A DNA stretch of 54,817 nt. Origin: Myxococcales bacterium (lineage in GTDB: Bacteria > Myxococcota > UBA727 > VGSZ01). Both the position numbers and the translations under genes were made by a program. The first letter of the stretch is position 1. Every line of letters begins with the position of its first letter. The stretch covers positions 1-54,817 of the forward strand of contig JAHFED010000047.1 of assembly GCA_023248635.1 (NCBI GenBank). The letters are read 5' to 3'. The notes under the pieces were generated by a model. It searched no databases and had not been told where the DNA came from. It worked only from the letters and a program-made list of their open reading frames with translations. Below are positions 17,922 through 26,357 of the stretch, piece after piece.

Positions 17922-19916
17922 GTGCAGCTGGCTTTTCTCTCCGACATCCACGCGAACCTCGAAGCTCTCGATGCTGTGCTCGACGCCATCGATCGACGCG
18001 CCCCGGGCGCCCGCATCGTCTGCGCCGGCGACGTCGTCGGCGGCGGCCCCGATCCTGAGGCCTGCCTGCAGCGCCTGCTCGAGCGCGAGGCCCTCATCGT
18101 GCGCGGCAACCACGAAGAGCTGGTGCTGGGGTGGCGCGAAGAAGCAAAACGCCTGCTGGCCGTCCACCCTTTGGTGCCGTGGACCAGAGGGCGCCTCTCG
18201 TTGCGGGCGCTGACCCAACTCGCGGCGCTGCCCCCCGTCGCCGACGCTGGTCATGGCGTCATCGTCTGCCACGGCGACCTCGACGACACCGGCACCTCCG
18301 TCGTCGACGCTCCTGGTGCGGCGCACGCTCTCGCACGCTTGGGAACCTGCCACCCCGCGGCCCGCATGTTGGTGTGCGGTCACGCGCACCGAGCGATGTA
18401 CTTCTCCTTCGGCAGCGGTTTGCGACCTGTGTATGGCGGCGTCGACGTCGACGTTGGGGCCGATGGAATGTGCTTGGTCAACCCTGGCGCCGTCGGACAA
18501 GCTCGCGAGCGCGCGCCCCTGGCCTCCTACGCTGTCTACGACGTCGATCAGGAGGTGCTGTCCTTCTGGTCCGTGCGTTACGACCACGAGACGACGCTGG
18601 CGAAGCTCGCTGGGCTCCGACCCGGCGGCGGGCTCCTTTCCCCCAGGCCGGGCGGCCCCTTCTCAGCCCCCAGGCCGGGCGGCCCCGTCCCTGCCCTTCG
18701 GCCGGGCGGCCCATGGGCCAGCGTGGCCTTGATGGCGCAGGTGGTGTTGTCCCCGCCCAGGGGAGGGACCGGCAAAGTCGCGCGTTTGTGGAGACGGTCG
18801 GGGGGCCGGGTCAGCGCAGCGGAGCGCCCCGCGCTCGTGGTCGACGGCGACACCTCGGGAGCAGGGGCGCCGGTGTTTCCCATCCCTCAGCTCAAACGAC
18901 GACTGCTCGCCAAGGCGCAGGGGGCGCTGCACGCGACAGGCGTGAGCAGTGCCTTCTTGCGCTTGCGTGCCTTGCAGGGGAACGCGGTCGGTGCGCTGAT
19001 TCTCACCTACCACAGCATCACCTCGAGCGCGGAGGTGCCCTTCATCGATCCCCGCTACGCCGTGCCGCTGGCCGTCTTCGAGCGGCAGATGCAGTTCCTG
19101 GCCGCCCACCGGCGGGTCCTGGCCATGTCGGACCTCGTCGATCGGCTGACCCGAGGGGCGAGCGTGCCAGCGGGCAGCGTGGTGATCACCTTCGACGACG
19201 GCTACCTCGACACGCTGCGGGTGGCGGCGCCGGTGCTCGACCGCTTGGGTCTCGAGGCCCTCGTCTACCTCCCGACGGGGCAGATCTCGCGGGCGCAGTC
19301 CCAGTTCATCGACGTCTTGCACGGCGCCTTTGCCCTGCGCACCCGTCATGTCCTCGACGTTCCCCAGGCCGGCATCGCCGGGGCACAGCTGCTCGGACGT
19401 GAGGAGGTGCAAAGGGTCTACGCCGCTCTGGGCGATCGCTTGAGCACCATGACGTTGGTGGAGCGCAGCGAGGTCCTCGCCGTTGTCGTCGACCAGCTCC
19501 GTCCCTCGCGGCCCTTGCCGCGCTTGACCATGAACTGGGACGATGTGCTCAAGCTGCGGGATCGCCACGGCTTCGACATCGGCGTTCACACGCGCAACCA
19601 CCTCGACCTCACGGCCTGCGGCCCCGAACAAGTGCGCCAAGAGCTCAGCTCGTGCATCGCCGATGTGCACACATCGACGGGGCGGGCGCCGGAGCACTTC
19701 GCCTACCCCTACGGTCGCTGCTCGCCCCAGGTGCGCGACGACGTCGCTGCGCTGCCGCTGCGCTCGGCGGTGATCACCGAGCCGGGTCTGGCGTCGCCGG
19801 GCGCCGACATGTTCACGCTGCCGCGCCTGACAGCACCCCGCAGCATGGAGTTGTTCCCCTTCTTCACCAGCGGGGCCTATCCCGACCTCTCCCGGACCCT
19901 GCTGCAGCGAATTTGA
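17922..19916 (+). CDS. Metallophosphoesterase / polysaccharide deacetylase fusion
   Basis: A single open frame of 664 residues joins two enzymes. Residues 1-225 form a YfcE-like calcineurin-type phosphoesterase: LSDIHANLEAL, GDVVGGGP, RGNHEELV, VCHGDL, VCGHAHRAMY. Residues about 345-660 form a NodB-like deacetylase: LTYHSI, TFDDGYLDT with the metal Asp, HTRNH as the His pair, and FAYPYGR. The linker contains three RPGGP-type repeats encoded by GC-rich DNA repeats (about 18635-18722). Fusion of these families is unusual and may have come from loss of the intervening stop. The GTG start follows AAAGGCGGGG. The downstream acyl/aminoacyltransferase-like gene is 12 nt away, suggesting a polysaccharide-modifying operon. 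Confidence 0.82.
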   Translation: MQLAFLSDIHANLEALDAVLDAIDRRAPGARIVCAGDVVGGGPDPEACLQRLLEREALIVRGNHEELVLGWREEAKRLLAVHPLVPWTRGRLSLRALTQLAALPPVADAGHGVIVCHGDLDDTGTSVVDAPGAAHALARLGTCHPAARMLVCGHAHRAMYFSFGSGLRPVYGGVDVDVGADGMCLVNPGAVGQARERAPLASYAVYDVDQEVLSFWSVRYDHETTLAKLAGLRPGGGLLSPRPGGPFSAPRPGGPVPALRPGGPWASVALMAQVVLSPPRGGTGKVARLWRRSGGRVSAAERPALVVDGDTSGAGAPVFPIPQLKRRLLAKAQGALHATGVSSAFLRLRALQGNAVGALILTYHSITSSAEVPFIDPRYAVPLAVFERQMQFLAAHRRVLAMSDLVDRLTRGASVPAGSVVITFDDGYLDTLRVAAPVLDRLGLEALVYLPTGQISRAQSQFIDVLHGAFALRTRHVLDVPQAGIAGAQLLGREEVQRVYAALGDRLSTMTLVERSEVLAVVVDQLRPSRPLPRLTMNWDDVLKLRDRHGFDIGVHTRNHLDLTACGPEQVRQELSSCIADVHTSTGRAPEHFAYPYGRCSPQVRDDVAALPLRSAVITEPGLASPGADMFTLPRLTAPRSMELFPFFTSGAYPDLSRTLLQRI

Positions 19917-19928
19917 GGGAGGCGCTCG

Positions 19929-20981
19929 ATGAAGATCTCCCTGATCAGCCCCGCCGAGCTCGACGACAAAGAGCGATCACGGTGGCGCGCGCTGCAGCTG
20001 AGCAATCCGGCGCTGGTGAGCCCTTACTTCTGCGTGGAGTTCACCCGCGCCGTTGCCCAAGTGCGCTCCGACGTCCGCGTCGCCGTCCTCGAAGAAGGCG
20101 CTAACGTCGTCGGCTACTTTCCCCACCAGGGTCGTTTTGGGGCGGGTCAGCCGGTGGGCGGTTCTCTCTCCGATCATCATGGGGTGATCATGGGGCCCAA
20201 CCAGAGCGTGAGCTGGCCACAGCTCCTGCGGGCCTGCGGGCTGTCGTGGTGGCAGTTCGATCACCTGGTGGCCGCTCAGTCACCGGGCGCAGAAGTGACG
20301 CCTGCATCGTCGCCGGCGCTCGATCTGGGCGGTGGCTTTCTCGCCTACAGAAACACGCGCATCGCTGCGGGGTGCCGGCGCATCGCCGAGCTCGATCGCA
20401 AAGCGCGGAAGCTCGCCCGCGAAGTGGGGCCGCTGCGCTTTGAAGCACACGTCGACGATCGTGCTGTCTTCTCCAGCGTGTTGCGTCGAAAGAGCGAGCA
20501 ATGCCTGCGCACGCGGGTGCGCGATGTGTTTGCCCCGTCGTGGACCCGGCATCTCGTCGACGAAATCCGCTGCAGCGAGTCTGCTTCTTTCGCCGGCCGC
20601 CTCTCGGCTCTCTATGCCGGCGACGCGCTGGTGGCAGCCCATCTGGGCATGCGCTCCGACCGCGCCTGGCATTGGTGGTTCCCCGTCTACGACCACGACT
20701 TTGCCAAACACTCACCGGGCGCGCTGCTCTTGCTGCACGTCGCCCAAGCAGCCGCCGCCGTCGACGGGGTCGAGATGCTCGATCTCGGCAAGGGCGACGA
20801 CGTCTACAAAGAGAGCTTCGCGAACTGCAGCTTCCCCCTGGTCGAAGGCTGTGTGCAGCGACCCTCGGTGTTGAGCGCGGCGCGCGAAGTGGAGCAGCGC
20901 ACGAAGCGCTGGTTGCGGACGTCGACGACGCTGGAGGCGCTGCGTCCGCTGGTGCGCGCCCTGCGTCGTGCCAACGCCTGA
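19929..20981 (+). CDS. GNAT/FemAB-like (BioF2, CelD-like) protein
   Basis: Protein of 350 residues of the BioF2/Acetyltransf_6 group found in exopolysaccharide loci. Typical elements are NPALVSPYFCVEFTRAVA near the N-terminus, GYFPHQG, GGSLSDHHGVIMGP, a conserved KARKLAREVGPLRFEAH block and, in the GNAT core, DALVAAHLGMRS, FPVYDHDFAKHSPGALLLLH and DLGKGDDVYKESF. The reaction is probably transfer of an acyl or aminoacyl group to a polysaccharide or wall precursor (inference). It starts 12 nt after the deacetylase fusion gene with GGAGG upstream, so the two are very likely one operon. Confidence 0.88.
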   Translation: MKISLISPAELDDKERSRWRALQLSNPALVSPYFCVEFTRAVAQVRSDVRVAVLEEGANVVGYFPHQGRFGAGQPVGGSLSDHHGVIMGPNQSVSWPQLLRACGLSWWQFDHLVAAQSPGAEVTPASSPALDLGGGFLAYRNTRIAAGCRRIAELDRKARKLAREVGPLRFEAHVDDRAVFSSVLRRKSEQCLRTRVRDVFAPSWTRHLVDEIRCSESASFAGRLSALYAGDALVAAHLGMRSDRAWHWWFPVYDHDFAKHSPGALLLLHVAQAAAAVDGVEMLDLGKGDDVYKESFANCSFPLVEGCVQRPSVLSAAREVEQRTKRWLRTSTTLEALRPLVRALRRANA

Positions 20982-21099
20982 TCCCCCATCCCCTCGATGC
21001 CCGATCGCAGCGTCGGCGTTTGCGTCGTCATTGGAGTTCACTCGAAGGCTCGCGCCGAGCGGGGTTGCGCGATGGCGGTGACGACGACACAGGGCGCTC

Positions 21100-22167
21100 A
21101 TGAGCACCACGGCAGTGAAAAAGGTCGGCATCCTCACCGGCGGCGGCGACTGTCCGGGCTTGAACGCCGTCATTCGCGCCGTGGTCACGCGGGCCGAGCA
21201 ACTCGAGGTCGAAGTGCTCGGCATCCGCGGAGGCTGGCGGGGCTTTCTCCTCGGCGACACCGAGCCCCTGACGCGCGTGCGCACCCGCGGCATCCTGCAC
21301 GAAGGCGGCACCATCCTCGGCACCTCGCGCCAGAACCCCTTTTTGGAAAAGGGCGGACCTGAGCGCGTCGAAGCCGCCTTTCGGGCTTGGAAGCTCGACG
21401 GCCTCATCGCGGTGGGCGGCGAAGGCACCTTGTCGTTGGCGTCGAAGTTCCACGAGCGTGGCCTGCGCGTCGTCGGAGTACCCAAGACCATCGACAACGA
21501 TCTCTCCGGCACCGAAGTCACCTTCGGCTTCGACACCGCCGTCGAAGTCGCCACCAGCCTCATCGATCGTCTGCGCACCACCGCAGAGGCTCACGAGCGC
21601 GTGATGGTGGTCGAGCTCATGGGCCGCCACGCGGGCTGGATCGCGCTGCACGCAGGCCTGGCCGGCGGCGCCGACGTCGTCGTCGTTCCCGAACGTCCCA
21701 CCACCATCGAGGACATCATCAAGGTGGTGCTGCTGCGTCGGGCCGAGGGCAAGCTCTTCTCCCTGGTCGTCATGGCGGAGGGCGCGCTCATCCAGGAGCG
21801 CGACGCCAAGGAGGCCCACTTGGTGTTGCAGAACCAGGTGCCCGACGCCTTCGGTCGTCCCCGCCTCGGCGGCATCGGCGCTCACGTCGCCCATTGCATC
21901 GAAGACGCGACGGGCATTGAATCTCGGGTGACCGTGCTCGGACACGTGCAGCGCGGGGGGACGCCCACAGCCCGCGATCGGGTGCTGGCCCTGCGTTTTG
22001 GCGTGCGCGCCATGGAGGCCCTGCACCAGGGCCGCAGCGGCGTCATGGTGGCCCTGCAGGCCGACCACATCGTCGAGCTCCCCCTCGACGAGGCCACCCG
22101 CAGAAAGACCGTCGACGACGCCTGGCTCGCCCTTGCCGACGTCTTTTGCGAGGGCCCGGGACGCTGA
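21100..22167 (+). CDS. pfkA: 6-phosphofructokinase, Gly104/Lys124 class
   Basis: Phosphofructokinase of 355 residues catalysing phosphorylation of fructose 6-phosphate in glycolysis. Family motifs: GGGDCPGLNAVIR at 14-26, GGEGT at 106-110, PKTIDND at 128-134, MGRHAGWIA, and GHVQRGG near the C-terminus. At the two positions that separate donors, Gly follows Glu (Gly104-type, associated with ATP) while PKTIDND has Lys (Lys124-type, seen in PPi enzymes); this combination is the mixed group, generally ATP-dependent. No ribosome-binding site is obvious, but ATG 21100 is the start that keeps the family N-terminus. Monocistronic in appearance. Confidence 0.93.
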   Translation: MSTTAVKKVGILTGGGDCPGLNAVIRAVVTRAEQLEVEVLGIRGGWRGFLLGDTEPLTRVRTRGILHEGGTILGTSRQNPFLEKGGPERVEAAFRAWKLDGLIAVGGEGTLSLASKFHERGLRVVGVPKTIDNDLSGTEVTFGFDTAVEVATSLIDRLRTTAEAHERVMVVELMGRHAGWIALHAGLAGGADVVVVPERPTTIEDIIKVVLLRRAEGKLFSLVVMAEGALIQERDAKEAHLVLQNQVPDAFGRPRLGGIGAHVAHCIEDATGIESRVTVLGHVQRGGTPTARDRVLALRFGVRAMEALHQGRSGVMVALQADHIVELPLDEATRRKTVDDAWLALADVFCEGPGR

Positions 22168-22393
22168 TTCCGGATCCGGATGACTTGCCGGCTGCGCCGA
22201 CTGCCTCACCCGGCTCCGGAATGTTCTTTGCCCTTGCGGGCGCACTTCTTCCGCTGCGCGCTCGCGATGAAGCCACGAATCGGCACCGCCCCAGCCGCAT
22301 GCAGCAGCAGAAAGAGAGGCGCGCTTCGACGTCAAAAAGAACAATCAAAAGGCGCAGGCTGACGCAGATGATCGAACAATCAAAGGCGCACGC
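22168..22393. other. Convergent intergenic region with short direct repeat
   Basis: Between the convergent pfkA and lgt genes. A GC-rich imperfect dyad lies at about 22170-22220 (CCGG-rich) and may end pfkA transcription. Two near-identical 25-nt segments beginning GAACAATCAAA occur near 22340 and 22374. The 22280-22393 part is more A-rich than its surroundings. No gene is seen. Confidence 0.45.
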
Positions 22394-23479
22394 TCAGGTC
22401 GGGGCGACGACCTGTGTGCGAGCCAGGGTTCGACGTCGAATCAGGAAGATCGCGATCAACGACGCCAACGCCACGCACAGAGAAATGAACTGGCTGGTCG
22501 AGAGCAACCCCGGGATCAAATATCCGCGCTCGCCGTCGCCACGGAACATCTCCAAAGTGGTGCGCCAGATGGGATACAAAAGACCATAAGTCAGCAAGAC
22601 CTGGCCGTGAAACCACTTGCGCGAACGCACGAACATCAGCGCGAAAAAGATACCAATCTCACCAACGGAGTCGATGAGCTGAATCGGCACCAGCGGGGCC
22701 GTGTGACCCGCGGCCTTCATGGCGGCAGCGACGTCGCTGTCGACGGTGCCCACCAAGGATTGGTAGGCCAGCGCGCCCTTGGGGAACTCCAGCGCGAAGG
22801 GAATGGTGGAGTGAAAGTGGCCGGCGTCGTCGAGGGTGAACGCGCCATCGCCCCAGCAGCAGCCGGCGGCGACGCAGCCCAGGCGACCAAAGGCCGCAGC
22901 CAGGGGCAGGCCGACGATGCACATGTCGGCGAGCTTCAGCATGTCGGGGCCGCGGATGTTGCGGCGACGGGCGAAGATCAAAAACGCGATGAACCCGCCC
23001 AGGGCCGCTCCGTAAAACACGAGGCCGCCCTTCCAGACGACGAGGACGGCGGGCACGTTGATGGGTCCGATCTGCGTGTCGCCGAGCACGAACTTGCCCA
23101 GGATCATCAGCACCGCGCCGACGCCGACGAAGGCCTTGGCTCGGTTGCCTTCGCTGCCCAGGCCCAACACACCGATCAGCAAGATCACCAGTCCGACCCC
23201 CATGCCAAGCACCGAGGCCGGGAGGGGACCCAGCGCGTCCCACGGCGCCGTCACGAAATACTGCTTCCAGTTCACAGCGATGAAGACGACGCGGGCGCCG
23301 GCCATGCCGCCCAACAGGGCCCAAAAGGCGAAGTCGAGGACGTCGTCGACGTAGGCTTGCTGCCGCTTGGCTTCGCTCCAGGCCACGAACATGGCGGCAA
23401 TGAAGCCCATGACGATCAGCACCCCGTAGGTGTGCAGAGGCCAGTCGACGCCGGGGATCTTGAAGAGAACGGGATGCAC
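22394..23479 (-). CDS. lgt: Prolipoprotein diacylglyceryl transferase
   Basis: Inner-membrane enzyme (361 residues) that transfers diacylglyceryl from phosphatidylglycerol to the lipobox Cys of prolipoproteins, needed for the many lipoproteins encoded in this window. Visible signatures: HPVLFKIPG with the HTYGVLI segment, GGLVFYGA, the Lgt core GRLGCVAAGCCWG, and FRGDGERG near the C-terminus with the conserved Arg. Multiple hydrophobic helices span the protein. It is about 70 residues longer than the E. coli enzyme, with an extra hydrophobic insertion at about 85-150. A degenerate hairpin repeat pair lies 45-100 nt upstream of the start. Confidence 0.95.
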   Translation of the reverse strand: MHPVLFKIPGVDWPLHTYGVLIVMGFIAAMFVAWSEAKRQQAYVDDVLDFAFWALLGGMAGARVVFIAVNWKQYFVTAPWDALGPLPASVLGMGVGLVILLIGVLGLGSEGNRAKAFVGVGAVLMILGKFVLGDTQIGPINVPAVLVVWKGGLVFYGAALGGFIAFLIFARRRNIRGPDMLKLADMCIVGLPLAAAFGRLGCVAAGCCWGDGAFTLDDAGHFHSTIPFALEFPKGALAYQSLVGTVDSDVAAAMKAAGHTAPLVPIQLIDSVGEIGIFFALMFVRSRKWFHGQVLLTYGLLYPIWRTTLEMFRGDGERGYLIPGLLSTSQFISLCVALASLIAIFLIRRRTLARTQVVAPT

Positions 23480-23523
23480 GACGGGGACTCCTTGGGGCCG
23501 ACTTGGCCTTTGGCGGCGCAGGC

Positions 23524-23580
23524 TTCGAGACGCGCAAGCGTCTTGAACGTCTAGACCTCAAAACGCGCCAGCGTCTCGAA
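23524..23580. repeat. Two degenerate copies of the 24-bp hairpin repeat, 33-bp spacing
   Basis: TTCGAGACGC-GCAA-GCGTCTTGAA at 23524-23547 and CTCAAAACGC-GCCA-GCGTCTCGAA at 23557-23580. Each matches the 10-bp stem and 4-nt loop plan of the consensus TTCAAGACGC-TGGC-GCGTCTTGAA, with mismatches, and the copies are spaced exactly 33 bp as in the array at 44.1 kb. Position: between the divergent lgt and pseudokinase-PP2C genes. Confidence 0.75.
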
Positions 23581-23749
23581 CCATCAGAACTTCAGGCTTC
23601 AGGCATTCATTGCCTAGCGACCCGCTTGCGCCGCGTCGACCGGGGGTGAGAAAACAAGGGCTGCGTCCGGCGCTGCTGCGTCGGAACCCTGGCCAACCCA
23701 AGGAAGGCCGTCGTCGATCGATTCCCGTCGCGCCGCCCTGACGTCCAAT

Positions 23750-26179
23750 GTGACTCTGCAAGAAGGCCGCTTGAAGCCCACCGACGACGACGTTCTGCCG
23801 ACTGCTGCGCGCCCCGCCCCGGCGCTGGCCTCGCGTGCAGATGCCGACACGCCCCCGACGATCCCGCCCGATCTCACCGAGCACACCGTCGAAAGGCACA
23901 CCCTCGGCCTCGGCGCCCTGGAGGCCCCGGCTGGACCCGACCTCCCCCTGAGCCTGGGCAGCGCCAGCGTTCCCTCGCTGGTCGGTGCGGCGCCATGGTC
24001 GAGTGGGACAGCGGGTGAGACAGCATCTGAAGCCCGCAGCGAGACGCCGCGATCGATGCCGATGACGCCGAGCGGCATCCCCGCTCCCTGGCTTGCCCCC
24101 GGCGTCGCCCCCCTTGCCGTCGCCCCCGTCGTCGTCGCCGACGAGGAATACGACGACCTGAAGACCACCAAGCTCGCGGCCCACGGCATCCCGCCCCCCA
24201 TCAGCCTCGGACCGCGCGCCCCCACCATCGGCCGCGGCCTCGACGCCGTCGCCCTCGCCTTGTCGCCCGCCATGCCGACTCTGCCCGTCGAGCCGCCGCC
24301 CCAGCTCGCCTACGACGACAACCCGCAGCCCGAAGCGCAGGCTGCCCTGGAGGAAAAGACCGCTGACATCGTCGTCCCCCGGCTCGGCCCGCGCGCCGCC
24401 ACCTTCGAAGGCAGCCACGACAGCTCCAAGCTTCCCACCGACGAAGGAGCCACGGTGGAGGGGGCTCCCGTCGACGACCACGGCCAGCGCACCGACATCG
24501 GGCCCACGCCGCCCGTCGGGGGAGAGGTGATGACCGCCGACGACGGCAGCACGGTCAAGCTCGAGGATTCTCTCGGCGAACAAGCAGGCATGGTCTTTTA
24601 CCGGGCTCGCATCAGCGTCGAAGGCGTCGATCTGGGCCAGCCTTTCACCGCGGTGTGGATGCCCCAGGCGCCGCCGGAACCTCCTTGGGGTCACCTGCCG
24701 GATGCGCGCTTGGTTCGTCCGCGTTGCCGCGTCAGCCTCGAGCGCGCCGCTGTGCGGGTCTTCGAGCGGCCCAAAGGCAACACCGTCGTCGACTACCTAT
24801 CCGACGACGAACGCTTGTTGCCGGCCATGGCCACCATCGAGCTCGGGCTCGAATTGGCCGAGCTGTTGGAAAGCCTGCACGGCGCCAGCTGCTGTCTTTA
24901 CGATCTCGATCCGAGCCAGATCGTCATCGAGAAGGGCGGGCGGGTTCGCCTTTATGCGGTCAGTGGCCTCTACGCCGCCGGCCAGCTGCCTCCGGGCGCT
25001 TTGGGCACCTTCTGCGCCCCCGAGGTGCGTCGACGCATGAGCTACCGCGTCGGCACCACCAGCGACGTCTACGCCGCGGCCTTGCTCGTCTATGCGCTGC
25101 TCGCCAAGCGCGCGCCCCTCGACGTCGAAACCGATCCCGCCTTGCTGGCCACACCCCGGGTGTTTCGTCCGGAGTGTCCGCTGGGGATCTGGCCCTATCT
25201 GAAGCCCTGCCTCGATCCCAACCCAGCGCGGCGCATCGGTCATGCCCGCGGCTTGCGCCAGCAGCTCGAGCTCGCCCGTGCGCGCCTCATCGCCGAGGCC
25301 CGAGCCACCGAAGAGCAGGTGCCGGTGATGCTCGAGGGTTGGGCCGAGCAGCACGCCGGCCTCGCCAAAGCACGACGGGGCAGCGGCCAACAAGACCGCG
25401 CGCTCAGCGTCACCGACGAAGCCGGCAAAACGGGTCTCTACGTCATCTCCGACGGCGTCTCGCGCTCGCGCTTTGGCGACGGGGGCTTCGCCGCGGAGCA
25501 GGTGGAGTGGGCGGCCCTGCAGCGTTGGAGCGGCCTGGAGAAGGCCGGGCCGCAGGCGCTCGAGCTCGAGCACCCCCAGCGCGCCGACATCCTCAAGCAG
25601 ATCACGCGATCGGCGGGGAAGAAGATTGCGGCCGAGATCAACGCGAAGTTCGCGCCCATCCCCAACGAGCCCAACCAGGTGATGTCGGCGACCTTCGTGG
25701 CGGCCTTCGTCGTCAACGGCGACGCCACCCTCGGCAACTTGGGCGACAGCCGCGCCTACCTGGTGCGCGACAACGTCATCGAGCAAGTCAGCGTCGACCA
25801 CGACCGCTGCACCGACGCCCTGCGCCTGGGCTTGTCCTTTCGCGAAGCCGCGCATGTGCAGATGGGAACAGCGCTCACCCGCGTGGTCGGCCGCGTGCTC
25901 ATCGACGAAGACGGCACCTGCCGCCCCGATCCCTTCGAGCCCGAGCTCTTTCGATTGCGTCTGTTGCCCGGCGATCGCCTGGTCTTGTGCAGCGACGGCG
26001 TGGCCGACTTCGCAGCCGGTGCGGGTGCTCCTCCAGCTGAGCAAGACGCCAAGATCAAAGAGACGGTGCTCACCTGGGAAGATCCCGGACGCGCGGCCTT
26101 CGAGCTGGTGGTGCTGGCCAACCGCGCCGGCGGCTACGACAACATCTCTTGCGTCGTCATCGCGGTGCACCCGGGTTGA
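23750..26179 (+). CDS. Pseudokinase / PP2C-type phosphatase fusion
   Basis: Cytoplasmic protein of 809 residues starting with GTG. Residues 1-260 are Pro/Ala-rich and probably disordered. Residues about 265-505 look like a Ser/Thr kinase fold without its catalytic residues: the HRDLKPxN loop reads YDLDPSQIVI (383-392), the DFG position reads AVSG, but PGALGTFCAPEV and SDVYAAALLVYALL of the C-lobe are preserved. Residues about 525-805 are a PPM/PP2C phosphatase: SDGVSRSRFGDGG, GNLGDSRAYLV, LCSDGVADF and GGYDNISCV retain metal-binding Asp residues. It probably dephosphorylates Ser/Thr phosphoproteins under control of the pseudokinase part (inference). Confidence 0.85.
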   Translation: MTLQEGRLKPTDDDVLPTAARPAPALASRADADTPPTIPPDLTEHTVERHTLGLGALEAPAGPDLPLSLGSASVPSLVGAAPWSSGTAGETASEARSETPRSMPMTPSGIPAPWLAPGVAPLAVAPVVVADEEYDDLKTTKLAAHGIPPPISLGPRAPTIGRGLDAVALALSPAMPTLPVEPPPQLAYDDNPQPEAQAALEEKTADIVVPRLGPRAATFEGSHDSSKLPTDEGATVEGAPVDDHGQRTDIGPTPPVGGEVMTADDGSTVKLEDSLGEQAGMVFYRARISVEGVDLGQPFTAVWMPQAPPEPPWGHLPDARLVRPRCRVSLERAAVRVFERPKGNTVVDYLSDDERLLPAMATIELGLELAELLESLHGASCCLYDLDPSQIVIEKGGRVRLYAVSGLYAAGQLPPGALGTFCAPEVRRRMSYRVGTTSDVYAAALLVYALLAKRAPLDVETDPALLATPRVFRPECPLGIWPYLKPCLDPNPARRIGHARGLRQQLELARARLIAEARATEEQVPVMLEGWAEQHAGLAKARRGSGQQDRALSVTDEAGKTGLYVISDGVSRSRFGDGGFAAEQVEWAALQRWSGLEKAGPQALELEHPQRADILKQITRSAGKKIAAEINAKFAPIPNEPNQVMSATFVAAFVVNGDATLGNLGDSRAYLVRDNVIEQVSVDHDRCTDALRLGLSFREAAHVQMGTALTRVVGRVLIDEDGTCRPDPFEPELFRLRLLPGDRLVLCSDGVADFAAGAGAPPAEQDAKIKETVLTWEDPGRAAFELVVLANRAGGYDNISCVVIAVHPG

Positions 26180-26207
26180 GCGACGCAGAACGTCGACGGA
26201 CGCTGTA

Positions 26208-26237
26208 GACAGTTCACCGACACGCGAAGCGCTGTCG
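26208..26237 (+). repeat. 30-bp dispersed hairpin repeat, copy 1
   Basis: Shares GACAnTTCACCGACACGCG and AAGCGCTGTCG with 38097-38126 (one difference in 30). The core CGACACGCG-AAG-CGCTGTCG folds into a hairpin with one bulged base. It lies 28 nt after the pseudokinase-PP2C stop. Confidence 0.7.
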
Positions 26238-26357
26238 TGGAAACCGGCACAAGCGCACGCTCGTTCACGCGGTCGATCTGCGCCAACCCGATCCAGGCGA
26301 GCCAGGCAATCGTAGGCAAAAGGCAGCACGCCTATTTTTGCTCTGCGGAGGACATTC

